Assembly (NCBI GenBank): GCA_937944165.1 | Contig: CALDZF010000235.1 | Coordinates: 1 to 32,709, forward strand | Origin: an uncultured Rhizobiaceae group bacterium | GTDB taxonomy: Bacteria > Pseudomonadota > Alphaproteobacteria > Rhizobiales > Rhizobiaceae | Direction of reading: 5' to 3' | DNA length: 32,709 nucleotides | In this document: in pieces, positions 1 to 7,792 of the stretch | How the letters are laid out: each line of letters opens with the position of its first letter | How positions within the stretch are numbered: position 1 is the stretch's first letter | Notes under the pieces: model-generated | Seen by the model: the letters and a program-made list of their open reading frames with translations, nothing else | Told to the model about the DNA's origin: nothing | The model's database searches: none | Program-made: the position numbers and the translations under genes

Positions 1-1
1 A

Positions 2-745
2 GGCGATAAAGTGCTTCTCAATGGTTTTGGCGTAGGCGAAGTTCACTGGGGCGGATATGCGGAACGTGCGCGTTTAAAATCAGATTGGCTAATCGCACTT
101 CCATCAGGTATCGAACCAAAACAAGCCATGGGCGTTGGAACAGCGGGTTATACAGCTATGCTGTGTGTCATGGCGTTGGAGCGTTATGGCATCACACCAG
201 CATCTGGGCCTATTGTTGTAACAGGTGCCAATGGTGGCGTGGGTTCTGTTGCAATCTCAATCCTTTCAAAACTTGGCTTTCACGTTATTGCTTCTACAGG
301 CCGTGTTGATGAAAGTGATTTCCTCAAAGAGCTGGGCGCAAGCGAAATTATTGATCGTGCCGAACTTTCACAAGCCGGTCGTCCGCTTGGCAAAGAACGT
401 TGGGCAGGTGGGGTAGATGCAGTGGGTTCTCACACGCTTGCGAACTTATTGGCTCAAACAAATTATGGCGGTGCCATTGCAGCTTGTGGGCTTGCACAAG
501 GGTTTGATTTACCAGCAACAGTTATGCCGTTTATCCTGCGCGGTGTTGCATTGCTGGGCGTTGATTCCGTCATGGCTTCTAAAGAGCTTCGTAAACAAGC
601 ATGGAGCAGAATTGCAACTGATCTTGATATGAGTAAACTGCAAGCACTGACAACTGAAATTGGGTTTAATGATATTATCCAAACCGCTACAGATATTGTC
701 GATGGTAAGGTGCGTGGGCGTGTTATTGTTGATATGAAGGCTTGA
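2..745 (+). CDS. AcuI/YhdH-type NADPH-dependent acryloyl-CoA reductase-like MDR protein (5' partial)
   Basis: The reading frame is open from the left edge (GDK precedes the first in-window GTG at 11), so the N-terminus lies outside the window. About 247 of the roughly 325-330 residues usual for this family are present. It belongs to the zinc-free medium-chain dehydrogenase/reductase superfamily. The visible segment GFGVGEVHWGGYAERARL is typical of the YhdH/AcuI branch, and the NADPH-binding Rossmann turn reads VVTGANGGVGSVA. The C-terminus (GRVIVDMKA) is also family-like. AcuI reduces acryloyl-CoA to propionyl-CoA in propionate or DMSP metabolism, while other YhdH-like proteins act as quinone or enone reductases, so the substrate is not fixed by sequence. 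It ends 24 bases before regB on the same strand, close enough for co-transcription. Confidence 0.85.
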   Translation, partial: GDKVLLNGFGVGEVHWGGYAERARLKSDWLIALPSGIEPKQAMGVGTAGYTAMLCVMALERYGITPASGPIVVTGANGGVGSVAISILSKLGFHVIASTGRVDESDFLKELGASEIIDRAELSQAGRPLGKERWAGGVDAVGSHTLANLLAQTNYGGAIAACGLAQGFDLPATVMPFILRGVALLGVDSVMASKELRKQAWSRIATDLDMSKLQALTTEIGFNDIIQTATDIVDGKVRGRVIVDMKA

Positions 746-769
746 TTTCATAAAGCCAGGGAGCAGCCT

Positions 770-2077
770 TTGGCACTTGCAGAACTTACTGAAATAAATC
801 AAAGGGGACCCAGTCATAACCTTAGGCTGAAAACTCTGATTAATGTGCGTTGGTTGGCAGTTATTGGTCAGTCAAGCGCTGTTGTGGCTGTATGGCTTTT
901 GCTTGGTTTTAATTTTGAACCGGTCTTTTGTTTTGTACTGATTTCAGTATCAATCTTTGTAAACTTGTTTTTAAAATTTAGATATCCAGCAAATAAAAGA
1001 TTATCCTCAGGCGCTTCAGCTGCCCTTTTGGCTTATGATATTATTCAGCTCGCGGCGCTTTTATTTTTAACAGGTGGGTTACAAAACCCGTTTTCGTTTT
1101 TATTACTTGTGCCAGTGGTAATTTCTGCAACAGCACTATTGATTAAATATACGCTTTTTCTTGGAATGTTAGGCATAGCCTGTACGACGCTTCTGGCATT
1201 TTATCATCTCCCACTGCCATGGCTTGAAGGTGTTACGCTTAAACTTCCTAATATTTATATAGGAGGGATGTGGTTTGCGATTATCTCAAGTCTTACTTTT
1301 ACCGCTGTATATGCGTTTCGTATTGCTGATGAAGCACGAAAACTATCAGACGCTTTAACGGCTACAGAATTGGTTCTTCAAAGAGAGCAACATTTATCCA
1401 ATCTGGATGGTCTTGCCGCTGCTGCTGCCCATGAACTGGGAACACCTCTTGCAACAATTGCTTTGGTATCGAAGGAAATGACTAGGGAATTGGAGGAAGG
1501 TTCAGCACTCTTTGAGGACGCAAAACTACTACGCAGTCAGGCAGAGCGGTGTCGGGAAATTTTACAAAAACTAACCTCACTTTCAACCGAAGGGGACAGG
1601 CATATTGGCACCATGCCTTTTACCGCCTTTTTGGAAGAAATTGCCGAGCCGCATAGAAATTTTGGTGTCATTGTTGAGATAGTAAAACCAGAGGTAAATC
1701 CTGTCCCTGATTGTCTGCGCAATCCGGGCATTCTTTATGGTCTTGGTAATATCGTTGAAAATGGTGTTGATTATGCTGATAAAAAAATTGTTTTGAACAC
1801 AGGTTGGGATGAAGAAACTATATGGGTAGAAGTAATTGATGATGGGCAAGGATTTGATGATGAGGTCTTGACCAAGATTGGCGAACCTTTCGTGACAAAA
1901 CGTTCACGCTCAACTCAAAGTGGCGGCCTTGGCCTTGGCCTTTTTATTGCTAAAACACTTTTGGAAAGAAGTGGCGCCACCTTGAAGTTTAACAATAACT
2001 TGGAAGAGCAATTTGGCGGTGCAGTTGTTACAGTTACTTGGCCAAGATCAGAAATTGAAGCAAATCCGCCTAACTAA
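770..2077 (+). CDS. regB: Redox-sensing membrane histidine kinase RegB/ActS (PrrB family)
   Basis: This is the sensor kinase of the RegB/RegA (ActS/ActR, PrrB/PrrA) pair, which controls respiration, carbon and nitrogen metabolism according to redox state. The start is TTG at 770, with AGGGAG (758-763) six bases upstream. The N-terminal half carries about six hydrophobic segments (residues 28-183). Between them is GGLQNPFS (102-109), the conserved family loop implicated in quinone sensing. The phosphoacceptor is H221 in AAAAHELGTPL, and C261 in AERCREIL matches the redox-active cysteine known in Rhodobacter RegB. ATP-binding boxes follow: NIVENGVDYA, DDGQGF and GLGLGLFIAK. At 435 residues the protein is full length. 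regA follows 75 bases downstream. Recognition is by motif and context; the regulon is not visible here. Confidence 0.93.
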   Translation: MALAELTEINQRGPSHNLRLKTLINVRWLAVIGQSSAVVAVWLLLGFNFEPVFCFVLISVSIFVNLFLKFRYPANKRLSSGASAALLAYDIIQLAALLFLTGGLQNPFSFLLLVPVVISATALLIKYTLFLGMLGIACTTLLAFYHLPLPWLEGVTLKLPNIYIGGMWFAIISSLTFTAVYAFRIADEARKLSDALTATELVLQREQHLSNLDGLAAAAAHELGTPLATIALVSKEMTRELEEGSALFEDAKLLRSQAERCREILQKLTSLSTEGDRHIGTMPFTAFLEEIAEPHRNFGVIVEIVKPEVNPVPDCLRNPGILYGLGNIVENGVDYADKKIVLNTGWDEETIWVEVIDDGQGFDDEVLTKIGEPFVTKRSRSTQSGGLGLGLFIAKTLLERSGATLKFNNNLEEQFGGAVVTVTWPRSEIEANPPN

Positions 2078-2152
2078 AGTTTACACCTTCGACCCTTTGA
2101 CAAATTGATTGGGGTGACCCAGATAAAGAATAAATGAATTTAAAAAGATTAT

Positions 2153-2716
2153 GTGATGACAGAAAAAAATCAACAATCGGAAGAAATCGGCGAAAACAAT
2201 AACCTTTTGATAGTCGATGATGATCGTCCATTTTTGCAACGTCTTGCGCGCGCAATGGAAACGCGAGGTTTTTCAGTAGAAACGGCAGAAAGTGTTACTG
2301 AAGCTCTTGCCAAAATTAAAATTGGCGCACCAGATTTTGCCGTTGTGGACATGCGTTTGAATGATGGAAATGGCCTCGATGTTATCGAAAGTATTCGCAA
2401 TACAAAACCTAATTGTAAGGCAATTATCCTCACTGGATATGGTAATATCGCAACTGCCGTGACTGCGGTAAAAATGGGTGCAATTGATTATTTGGCAAAG
2501 CCTGCAGATGCAGATGATGTTTACACCGCCTTGATGCGTAAACCGTCAGACAAGGCTGATCCGCCAGAAAATCCAATGTCTGCTGACCGTGTAAGATGGG
2601 AACATATTCAACGTGTTTATGAATTGTGTAATCGCAATGTTTCTGAAACAGCAAGGCGTTTAAACATGCATCGAAGAACTTTACAGCGTATTCTGGCAAA
2701 AAGAGCGCCGCGATAA
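2153..2716 (+). CDS. regA: Response regulator RegA/ActR (PrrA family)
   Basis: Cognate regulator of RegB. The receiver domain occupies residues about 16-130, with acidic residues D22-D24, phosphoacceptor D66 (VVDMRLND), T94 and K116. A proline-bearing hinge (about 131-142) leads to MSADRVRWEHIQ and a Fis-type helix-turn-helix (about 163-182, NVSETARRLNMHRRTLQRIL), nearly invariant in this family. The length of 187 residues is usual. The start may be GTG 2153 or the adjacent ATG 2156; neither has a strong Shine-Dalgarno sequence. A TTGACA hexamer at 2097-2102 in the gap after regB could be a -35 box, but no convincing -10 follows, so expression may depend on the regB transcript. The stop lies only 2 bases from the stop of the opposing mmcB gene. 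Confidence 0.95.
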   Translation: MMTEKNQQSEEIGENNNLLIVDDDRPFLQRLARAMETRGFSVETAESVTEALAKIKIGAPDFAVVDMRLNDGNGLDVIESIRNTKPNCKAIILTGYGNIATAVTAVKMGAIDYLAKPADADDVYTALMRKPSDKADPPENPMSADRVRWEHIQRVYELCNRNVSETARRLNMHRRTLQRILAKRAPR

Positions 2717-2718
2717 TA

Positions 2719-3207
2719 TTATTCAAGATGCTCAGAAAACTGCTCTTGCAAGGTTAATCGCTTAATGCGCCTTGCAGCAGTTCTTGCAAATCTTAGGGTA
2801 ATTGCTTTTCTGGTTGGTGCAGAGAGTTTGTGTTCTTTAGCTTCCCGAATTACTTCACATCCGTATTTGTCAGCTAAAATAAAACCCTCTGTTTGCGGAA
2901 AAATATCCTGTGGCACATCAGGATGCGTGGCAAAATAAAACTTGTCGCAAAAGGGTTTATATTCATTCCATTTTGTATCTGATTGAAAGTCGGCGATGGA
3001 AGATTTAATCTCAAAAATGATGATTAACCCCTTATCGTCCAGCGCAACAAGGTCTGCGCGTCTTCCGGTTTTTAGCGTAAGTTCTGGTAGAAAAACCATC
3101 TTATGGGCAGACATTCCTCTAATTATGCCCAAGCGCACCAACATAGCAGCCTCGGATTGGCGGCCGTCAATCTCAGGGTTTTGTTCTAGCGCAGAGACAA
3201 TTGGCAT
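2719..3207 (-). CDS. mmcB: MmcB-family DNA repair protein (PD-(D/E)XK nuclease-like)
   Basis: The protein of about 162 residues matches the MmcB family, which in Caulobacter belongs to the DNA-damage response and contributes to mitomycin C resistance. The nuclease-like core is visible: TGRRADLVAL carries D52 and IIIFEIKSS carries E66-x-K68, the spaced Asp...Glu-x-Lys of the PD-(D/E)XK fold. KWNEYKPFCDKFYFA and the C-terminal RKAITLRFARTAARR are family hallmarks. I chose ATG 3207 because AGGA sits 6 bases upstream; an in-frame GTG at 3240 would add 11 residues but lacks a ribosome binding site. It is divergent from the L,D-transpeptidase and tail to tail with regA. I see no GTTC-N7-GTTC LexA box of the alphaproteobacterial type in the upstream region 3208-3366. 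Confidence 0.85.
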   Translation of the reverse strand: MPIVSALEQNPEIDGRQSEAAMLVRLGIIRGMSAHKMVFLPELTLKTGRRADLVALDDKGLIIIFEIKSSIADFQSDTKWNEYKPFCDKFYFATHPDVPQDIFPQTEGFILADKYGCEVIREAKEHKLSAPTRKAITLRFARTAARRIKRLTLQEQFSEHLE

Positions 3208-3305
3208 GATTTTTCCTATTTTTTGCTGCTTGATTGTCACATTTTATAATCGATATGGAAAAGTAACGATTTGTAAATTGCGAATCGCTTCTTATGAAGC
3301 CACCA

Positions 3306-3320
3306 AGTATTAACAATACT
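3306..3320. promoter_or_regulatory. Inverted repeat in the mmcB / L,D-transpeptidase divergent intergenic region
   Basis: AGTATT-AAC-AATACT is a perfect 6+6 base inverted repeat with a 3-base spacer, 46 bases before the L,D-transpeptidase start. The region is AT-rich, so chance occurrence is quite possible. It could be an operator for either divergent gene; no regulator can be named. Confidence 0.25.
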
Positions 3321-3366
3321 AATTCATAGCTCCAAACGAATATGCTCTAAGTAAAGAGGTCTTAAT

Positions 3367-3996
3367 ATGAATAGACGTGCATTTATCATGTCACTCCTTT
3401 CAACAGCAGCGCTTGCTGGTTGTTCTTCGGTCGTTTCACGCGATCCAACCAGAGAATTTCGCTCAGACTATAGCGCTCGTGTGGATAATGGGTATAAACT
3501 ACCTGCAATTCCGCTAAACAAGGTTGATAAGAAATATCTTCGTCAAATTGTAGATTATGATACCAAGCATCGTGTTGGTACAATTATCGTAGATGTGCCT
3601 GAAAGGCATCTTTACCTTGTGGAGGCAGGCGGCAAAGCGGTTCGTTATGGTGTTGGTGTTGGTAAACAGGGTTTTGCATGGTCAGGTAACGCAAAAATTG
3701 GCTGGAAACGTGAATGGCCAACCTGGACACCACCTGCACCAATGATACGTCGCAGACCAGAACTTGCCAAATGGCGCAAAGGCATGCCGCCAGGTTTAAC
3801 CAATCCACTTGGACCTAGAGCGCTTTACTTGACCCAAGGGGGGCGTGATACGCTTTACCGTTTACATGGCACCCCAGAATGGTGGTCAATCGGAAAGGCT
3901 GTTTCTTCTGGTTGTATCCGATTGCTTAATCAGGATATTATTGATCTTCATGCCCGCGTAAAACCTGGTGCAACCGTTATTGTTAAACAGACTTAG
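3367..3996 (+). CDS. L,D-transpeptidase (YkuD domain) with lipoprotein signal
   Basis: Periplasmic cell-wall enzyme of the YkuD family, which forms 3-3 peptidoglycan crosslinks or attaches proteins to peptidoglycan. The start ATG 3367 has AAGAGGT six bases upstream. The N-terminus MNRRAFIMSLLSTAALAGCSS is a short signal with a lipobox LAGC, placing the lipidated cysteine at residue 19. The catalytic domain spans about residues 70-208, with the family signature HGT at H167-T169 and SSGCIRL with nucleophile C183. At 209 residues it is a standard single-domain enzyme of the type alphaproteobacteria carry in many copies. It stands alone, divergent from mmcB and closed by a strong hairpin. Which paralogue it is, and whether it crosslinks stems or anchors an outer-membrane protein, cannot be told from sequence. 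Confidence 0.92.
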   Translation: MNRRAFIMSLLSTAALAGCSSVVSRDPTREFRSDYSARVDNGYKLPAIPLNKVDKKYLRQIVDYDTKHRVGTIIVDVPERHLYLVEAGGKAVRYGVGVGKQGFAWSGNAKIGWKREWPTWTPPAPMIRRRPELAKWRKGMPPGLTNPLGPRALYLTQGGRDTLYRLHGTPEWWSIGKAVSSGCIRLLNQDIIDLHARVKPGATVIVKQT

Positions 3997-4030
3997 GCTT
4001 AGAAACTAAAGCCATTAAAATATTAGTATT

Positions 4031-4060
4031 AAAAAACCCGCTCAAAAGGCGGGGTTTTTA
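4031..4060. terminator. Bidirectional rho-independent terminator
   Basis: A run of A and CCCGC (arm 4031-4041), a loop of about 7 bases, then GCGGGG followed by TTTTT (4049-4059). The GC-rich stem is flanked by A/T tracts on both sides, so it can terminate both the L,D-transpeptidase (+) and malate synthase (-), which converge here. Confidence 0.85.
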
Positions 4061-4079
4061 TTATTCTTATTTTTAGAGT

Positions 4080-6248
4080 TTATGTATTTGCAGCTTTAAA
4101 TTCTAAACGCTTACGATGAAGTACCGGTTCTGTATAGCCAGATGGTTGAATATCACCTTCAAAGACCAATTCACAAGCAGATTGGAAAGCAATTGAATTA
4201 TCAAAGTCTGGTGACATGTTTTTATATTCAGGGTCGCCTGCATTTTGACCATCCACAACGCCTGCCATTCGTTTCAAGGTTTCCATCACTTGCTCTTTGT
4301 TTGTGATGCCATGCTTTAGCCAATTGGCAATATGTTGCGTTGAAATACGCAAGGTTGCACGGTCTTCCATAAGGCCTACATTATTAATATCCGGTACCTT
4401 GGAACACCCCACACCATGCTCTACCCACCGAACCATATAACCAAGAATACCTTGGGCATTGTTATCCAACTCGTTTTGAATATCCTCTGCCGACCAGTTA
4501 GGACGAATAGCAACCGGAATGGTTAGGATATCATCAAGGTTAGCACGGCCACGGGTGGAAATCTTTGACTGTTCTTCAGCTACATTTACCTGATGATAGT
4601 GGGTTGCATGCAGTGTTGCAGCTGTAGGGGATGGTACCCATGCACAGTTTGCGCCAGCTTTAGGGTGGCCAATTTTTTGCTCCAACATATCAGCCATCAA
4701 ATCAGGCATTGCCCACATGCCTTTGCCGATTTGTGCATGACCTGACAAACCACACTCAAGACCAATATCAACATTCCAGTCTTCATAAGAAGAAATCCAT
4801 GCAGCACCTTTCATGTCAGCTTTTCGCAGCATTGGACCTGCAAGCATTGATGTATGAATTTCATCACCAGTACGATCCAGAAAGCCTGTATTAATAAACA
4901 CCACACGTTCTTTGGCCGCACGAATACATTCTTTAAGATTTGCAGTTGTCCTGCGTTCTTCGTCCATAATACCCATTTTCAAGGTATTAGGTTTCATACC
5001 CAAAGCCTGTTCAACACGGCCAAATAGTTCAACGGCAAAAGCAACTTCTTCAGGGCCATGCATTTTTGGTTTTACGATATACATCGACCCTTCACGAGAG
5101 TTGCCATGACAACCGTTTTCACCCAAGTCATGAAGTGCAATCATAGCAGTCATCATACAATCCATAATGCCTTCAGGAATTTCTTTGCCACCATCAAAAG
5201 TAATGGCAGGGTTTGTCATCAAGTGCCCAACATTTCTAACAAGAAGGAGCGAACGACCTGCAAGTGTTATGGTGTTGCCATTTCCGGTTTTATACTCACG
5301 GTCAGGATCCAATGTGCGGGTAATTGTTGTGCCGCCTTTTTCAAAACTTTCTGAAAGATCGCCTTTCATCAAGCCAAGCCAGTTTTCATAAGCAAGTGTT
5401 TTGTCTTCGCCATCTACTGCAGCAACTGAATCTTCGCAGTCACAAATTGTAGTAAGGGCAGATTCTAAAATCACATCTGCAATTCCAGCCTTATCAGTAG
5501 AACCAATTGGATGGTCTGAATTTATAATAATATCTGCATGTAAACCATTTCTTTTTACAAGAACAGAAGATGGTTTTGAAGCTTCACCTTGAAAACCAAC
5601 AAATTGCGCAGGATTGGAAAGACCAACTGTTTTGTCATCCTCAAGAGTAATTTGTAGTTCGCCATCAATGATTGCTAGATTTGTTGCGTCTGCCCAAGAG
5701 CCATCCAAAGGAACAGATTTATTTAAAAAGTCACGCGCCCAAGCAATTACCTTTGCGCCACGCTTTGGATTGTAAGCTTTGCCTTTTTCTGCGCCATCGT
5801 CATCGCTGATTGCGTCTGTGCCGTATAAGCCATCATAAAGTGATCCCCATCGTGCATTTGCAGCATTAAGCGCATAGCGTGCATTCATAATAGGAACAAC
5901 GAGCTGCGGGCCAGCTACCATGGCAATTTCAGGATCAACGTTAGAAGTATCTACTGAAAACTTGCCACCTTCAGGTACAAGATAACCAATATCGGTTAGA
6001 AATTTTTTATAATCTTCAAGTTTATAATCAGTGCTATTAGTTTTATAATATTCATCAATCTTGGTTTGAAGTTCTTCACGTTTTTCTAATAAGGCTTTAT
6101 TAGTAGGTGCGAGATCTGAGACAAGTGTTTCAAGATCAGCCCAAAATTTATCTTGTGTTATGTTGGTTCCTGGCAAAGCTTTGTTGTTTACAAAATCAAA
6201 AAGCCCGCTATCGACACTCAAACCACCGACATTAATACGTTCAGACAT
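4080..6248 (-). CDS. glcB: Malate synthase G
   Basis: Condenses glyoxylate with acetyl-CoA to malate, the second step of the glyoxylate shunt, and also serves glycolate use. At 722 residues it matches the monomeric G isoform (723 in E. coli) rather than the shorter A isoform. Active-site features are visible: R338 in [11 protein letters not shown], the Mg ligands E430 ([11 protein letters not shown]) and D458 ([13 protein letters not shown]), and a catalytic Asp near residue 634 in [13 protein letters not shown] place the start at ATG 6248, which has GGAG six bases upstream; an ATG four codons earlier (6260) overlaps that Shine-Dalgarno sequence. It is monocistronic, divergent from hsp20, and ends at the bidirectional terminator. 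No isocitrate lyase gene lies in the window. Confidence 0.97.
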   Translation of the reverse strand: MSERINVGGLSVDSGLFDFVNNKALPGTNITQDKFWADLETLVSDLAPTNKALLEKREELQTKIDEYYKTNSTDYKLEDYKKFLTDIGYLVPEGGKFSVDTSNVDPEIAMVAGPQLVVPIMNARYALNAANARWGSLYDGLYGTDAISDDDGAEKGKAYNPKRGAKVIAWARDFLNKSVPLDGSWADATNLAIIDGELQITLEDDKTVGLSNPAQFVGFQGEASKPSSVLVKRNGLHADIIINSDHPIGSTDKAGIADVILESALTTICDCEDSVAAVDGEDKTLAYENWLGLMKGDLSESFEKGGTTITRTLDPDREYKTGNGNTITLAGRSLLLVRNVGHLMTNPAITFDGGKEIPEGIMDCMMTAMIALHDLGENGCHGNSREGSMYIVKPKMHGPEEVAFAVELFGRVEQALGMKPNTLKMGIMDEERRTTANLKECIRAAKERVVFINTGFLDRTGDEIHTSMLAGPMLRKADMKGAAWISSYEDWNVDIGLECGLSGHAQIGKGMWAMPDLMADMLEQKIGHPKAGANCAWVPSPTAATLHATHYHQVNVAEEQSKISTRGRANLDDILTIPVAIRPNWSAEDIQNELDNNAQGILGYMVRWVEHGVGCSKVPDINNVGLMEDRATLRISTQHIANWLKHGITNKEQVMETLKRMAGVVDGQNAGDPEYKNMSPDFDNSIAFQSACELVFEGDIQPSGYTEPVLHRKRLEFKAANT

Positions 6249-6381
6249 ATGATGCTCCATCGTTATAAAAGATTTAGCCTCTGGCTATCAAAATTACCAT
6301 TATTGTCAATTTAGAATAGATAAGAAACATTTTTTCTTTTTTGGAAACAATTAACTCAGTTGAGCCGGGATTTTTATAAAT

Positions 6382-6410
6382 ATTGAACGTAAGCAGGGGA
6401 ATACCCATAT
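6382..6410 (+). promoter_or_regulatory. Candidate RpoH (sigma-32) type promoter for hsp20
   Basis: ATTGAA (6382-6387), a 17-base spacer, then CCATAT (6405-6410, within CCCATAT) resembles the alphaproteobacterial heat-shock promoter pattern of CTTGAA and CCATNT-like boxes. It would start transcription about 25 bases before the hsp20 ATG. Matching is by eye and the -35 first base deviates. Confidence 0.4.
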
Positions 6411-6439
6411 CATATATATAACAAGTATGGATAAGGCTT

Positions 6440-6874
6440 ATGTCACGTATTGCAGGTTTTTCTAGCCCTCTATTATTGGGTTTTGATGAGTTGGAACGGG
6501 TTTTGGCACGCGCAACAAAAAGCGCTAACGATGGCTATCCACCCTATAATATTGAACGATTACAAACTCAGCCAGGAGAAAAGGGTGACCTTTTACGCAT
6601 AACATTAGCAGTAGCCGGTTTTAAAGAAGATGAACTTGAAATTAGCGTGGAAGAAAATCAGCTGGCTATCTTTGGCAAGCAGATTGATGATAAAGAACGC
6701 ACTTTTCTGCACCGTGGTATTGCTGCAAGGCAGTTTCAACGCTCCTTTGTTTTAGCAGAAGGTATTGAGGTAAGTGGCGCTAATCTGGCCAACGGACTTT
6801 TGGAAATAGACCTTATTCGCATTCAGCCTGAGCGGATCATTCGCAAGATTTCAATTAATTCAAAAAAAACATAA
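6440..6874 (+). CDS. Small heat-shock protein Hsp20/IbpA family
   Basis: ATP-independent chaperone that holds unfolding proteins. The 144-residue protein opens with SSPLLLGFDELERVL and DGYPPYNIE, typical of the class A small heat-shock proteins of rhizobia and their relatives. The alpha-crystallin domain covers about residues 37-128 (ITLAVAGFKEDELEISVE, then HRGIAARQFQRSF). The usual C-terminal I-x-I motif is only loosely present (IRKISI). The start ATG 6440 has AAGG closely upstream. The gene is followed 12 bases later by a DUF1150 gene, a pairing common in Hyphomicrobiales. A candidate RpoH promoter lies directly upstream, and the leader is too short to hold a ROSE-type RNA thermometer. Confidence 0.95.
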   Translation: MSRIAGFSSPLLLGFDELERVLARATKSANDGYPPYNIERLQTQPGEKGDLLRITLAVAGFKEDELEISVEENQLAIFGKQIDDKERTFLHRGIAARQFQRSFVLAEGIEVSGANLANGLLEIDLIRIQPERIIRKISINSKKT

Positions 6875-6886
6875 AGGAATGACTTC

Positions 6887-7144
6887 ATGTTTCATGATCA
6901 GAAGCTAGAAAATCAAACCAAACTTGCTTTGGCTAAAATGGGCAACGATGCAATTGCTTATATGCGCCAAATGACGTTTGAAGAAATTATAAATGCCTTT
7001 CCTCAAACGCCTGATATTGAACAAGGTGAAACATATTGGGCACTCTTTGGTGCTGATGGTGCGCCTTTAATGTTGGCAAGCGAACGCGTTGATATTGCGT
7101 CTTCTGCTTTTTATAATAATTTAAAGCCAGTTTTACCTAATTAA
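6887..7144 (+). CDS. DUF1150 family small protein
   Basis: An 85-residue protein with no assigned function. ALAKMGNDAIAYMRQMTFEEI and YWALFGADGAPLMLASER are recognisable as the DUF1150 domain, found in alphaproteobacteria and often next to hsp20. There is no signal peptide or membrane segment. The start ATG 6887 has GGA about 9 bases upstream. It is almost certainly co-transcribed with hsp20 (12-base gap), so a role in heat or protein-quality stress is a reasonable inference from context only. Its TAA overlaps the TAA of the opposing hpf gene by 4 bases. Confidence 0.88.
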   Translation: MFHDQKLENQTKLALAKMGNDAIAYMRQMTFEEIINAFPQTPDIEQGETYWALFGADGAPLMLASERVDIASSAFYNNLKPVLPN

Positions 7145-7701
7145 GTAGGATCCACCCAGCCAATATTGCCATCTTCACGGCGGTAAACCACGTTTGTTTT
7201 ACCAGTGCCTGCATTGGTGAAAACCACAACCGGGTTATCAATCAAATCAAGTTTCATAACTGCTTCAGCTACGCTTTGAGTTTCAATGCTGGTTAGAGAT
7301 TCTGCAATAATAACCGGATTATATTCTTCCGGCATTTCTTCTTGTGCAGCAGGTGTTTCAACAATTGCATATGCAGCCTGCGCACGGGCAGCCTTGGACG
7401 CATTACCATGATGATCTTTTAAACGGCGTTTATAACGTCTTAGCCTTTTTTCAATTTTATCGGCAGCTGTTTCAAAAGCAGCTGTTGCGTCAATTTCATT
7501 TGCTGTACTTTGTAAATCAGCACTACTATCAAGGTGAATGATACATTCACATGCAAAACGATTGCCTTGTTTTTCAAGCGTAACATGTCCGCGATATGCT
7601 CCGGGAAAATATTTTGATACGGCCTCATCCAGCCTGTCTTGGATACGCGTAGTCAGTGTATCGCCAACGTTCATGTGTTTGCCTGAAATTTGTAAGCTCA
7701 T
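7141..7701 (-). CDS. hpf: Ribosome hibernation promoting factor, long form
   Basis: Binds the 30S subunit and promotes 100S ribosome dimers in stationary phase or stress. The N-terminal S30AE domain (residues about 1-105) begins MSLQISGKHMNVGD and ends with the basic stretch EKRLRRYKRRLKDHH. A variable linker leads to the C-terminal dimerisation domain (about 128-186), seen as VMKLDLIDNPVVVFTNAGTGKTNVVYRREDG without its ends. At 186 residues this is the long HPF that dimerises ribosomes alone. The start ATG 7701 has GGAG upstream. It follows rpoN by 91 bases. The usual next gene in this neighbourhood, ptsN, is not present; hpf instead runs tail to tail into DUF1150. Confidence 0.95.
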   Translation of the reverse strand: MSLQISGKHMNVGDTLTTRIQDRLDEAVSKYFPGAYRGHVTLEKQGNRFACECIIHLDSSADLQSTANEIDATAAFETAADKIEKRLRRYKRRLKDHHGNASKAARAQAAYAIVETPAAQEEMPEEYNPVIIAESLTSIETQSVAEAVMKLDLIDNPVVVFTNAGTGKTNVVYRREDGNIGWVDPT

Positions 7702-7723
7702 TTTACATCTCCGTTTTTATTAT

Positions 7724-7744
7724 CGCTACATCACAAGCGTAGCG
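7724..7744 (-). other. Short hairpin between rpoN and hpf
   Basis: CGCTAC (7724-7729) and GTAGCG (7739-7744) form a 6-bp stem with a 9-base loop. No U-tract follows directly, so it is not a standard terminator. It may stabilise an hpf transcript end or attenuate read-through from rpoN. Confidence 0.35.
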
Positions 7745-7792
7745 CGGAGAAGGCTCACATGGCAATTGGCAAATGCAAAATAGTTATCAATA

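Noticed and set aside
6300-6312. TTGACA on the - strand upstream of glcB as a sigma-70 promoter
   Set aside because: A good -35 match (6309-6304), but no acceptable -10 hexamer at 16-18 bases spacing.
6340-6440. ROSE-type RNA thermometer before hsp20
   Set aside because: The candidate promoter leaves only about 25 bases of leader and I see no conserved ROSE hairpin masking the ribosome binding site.
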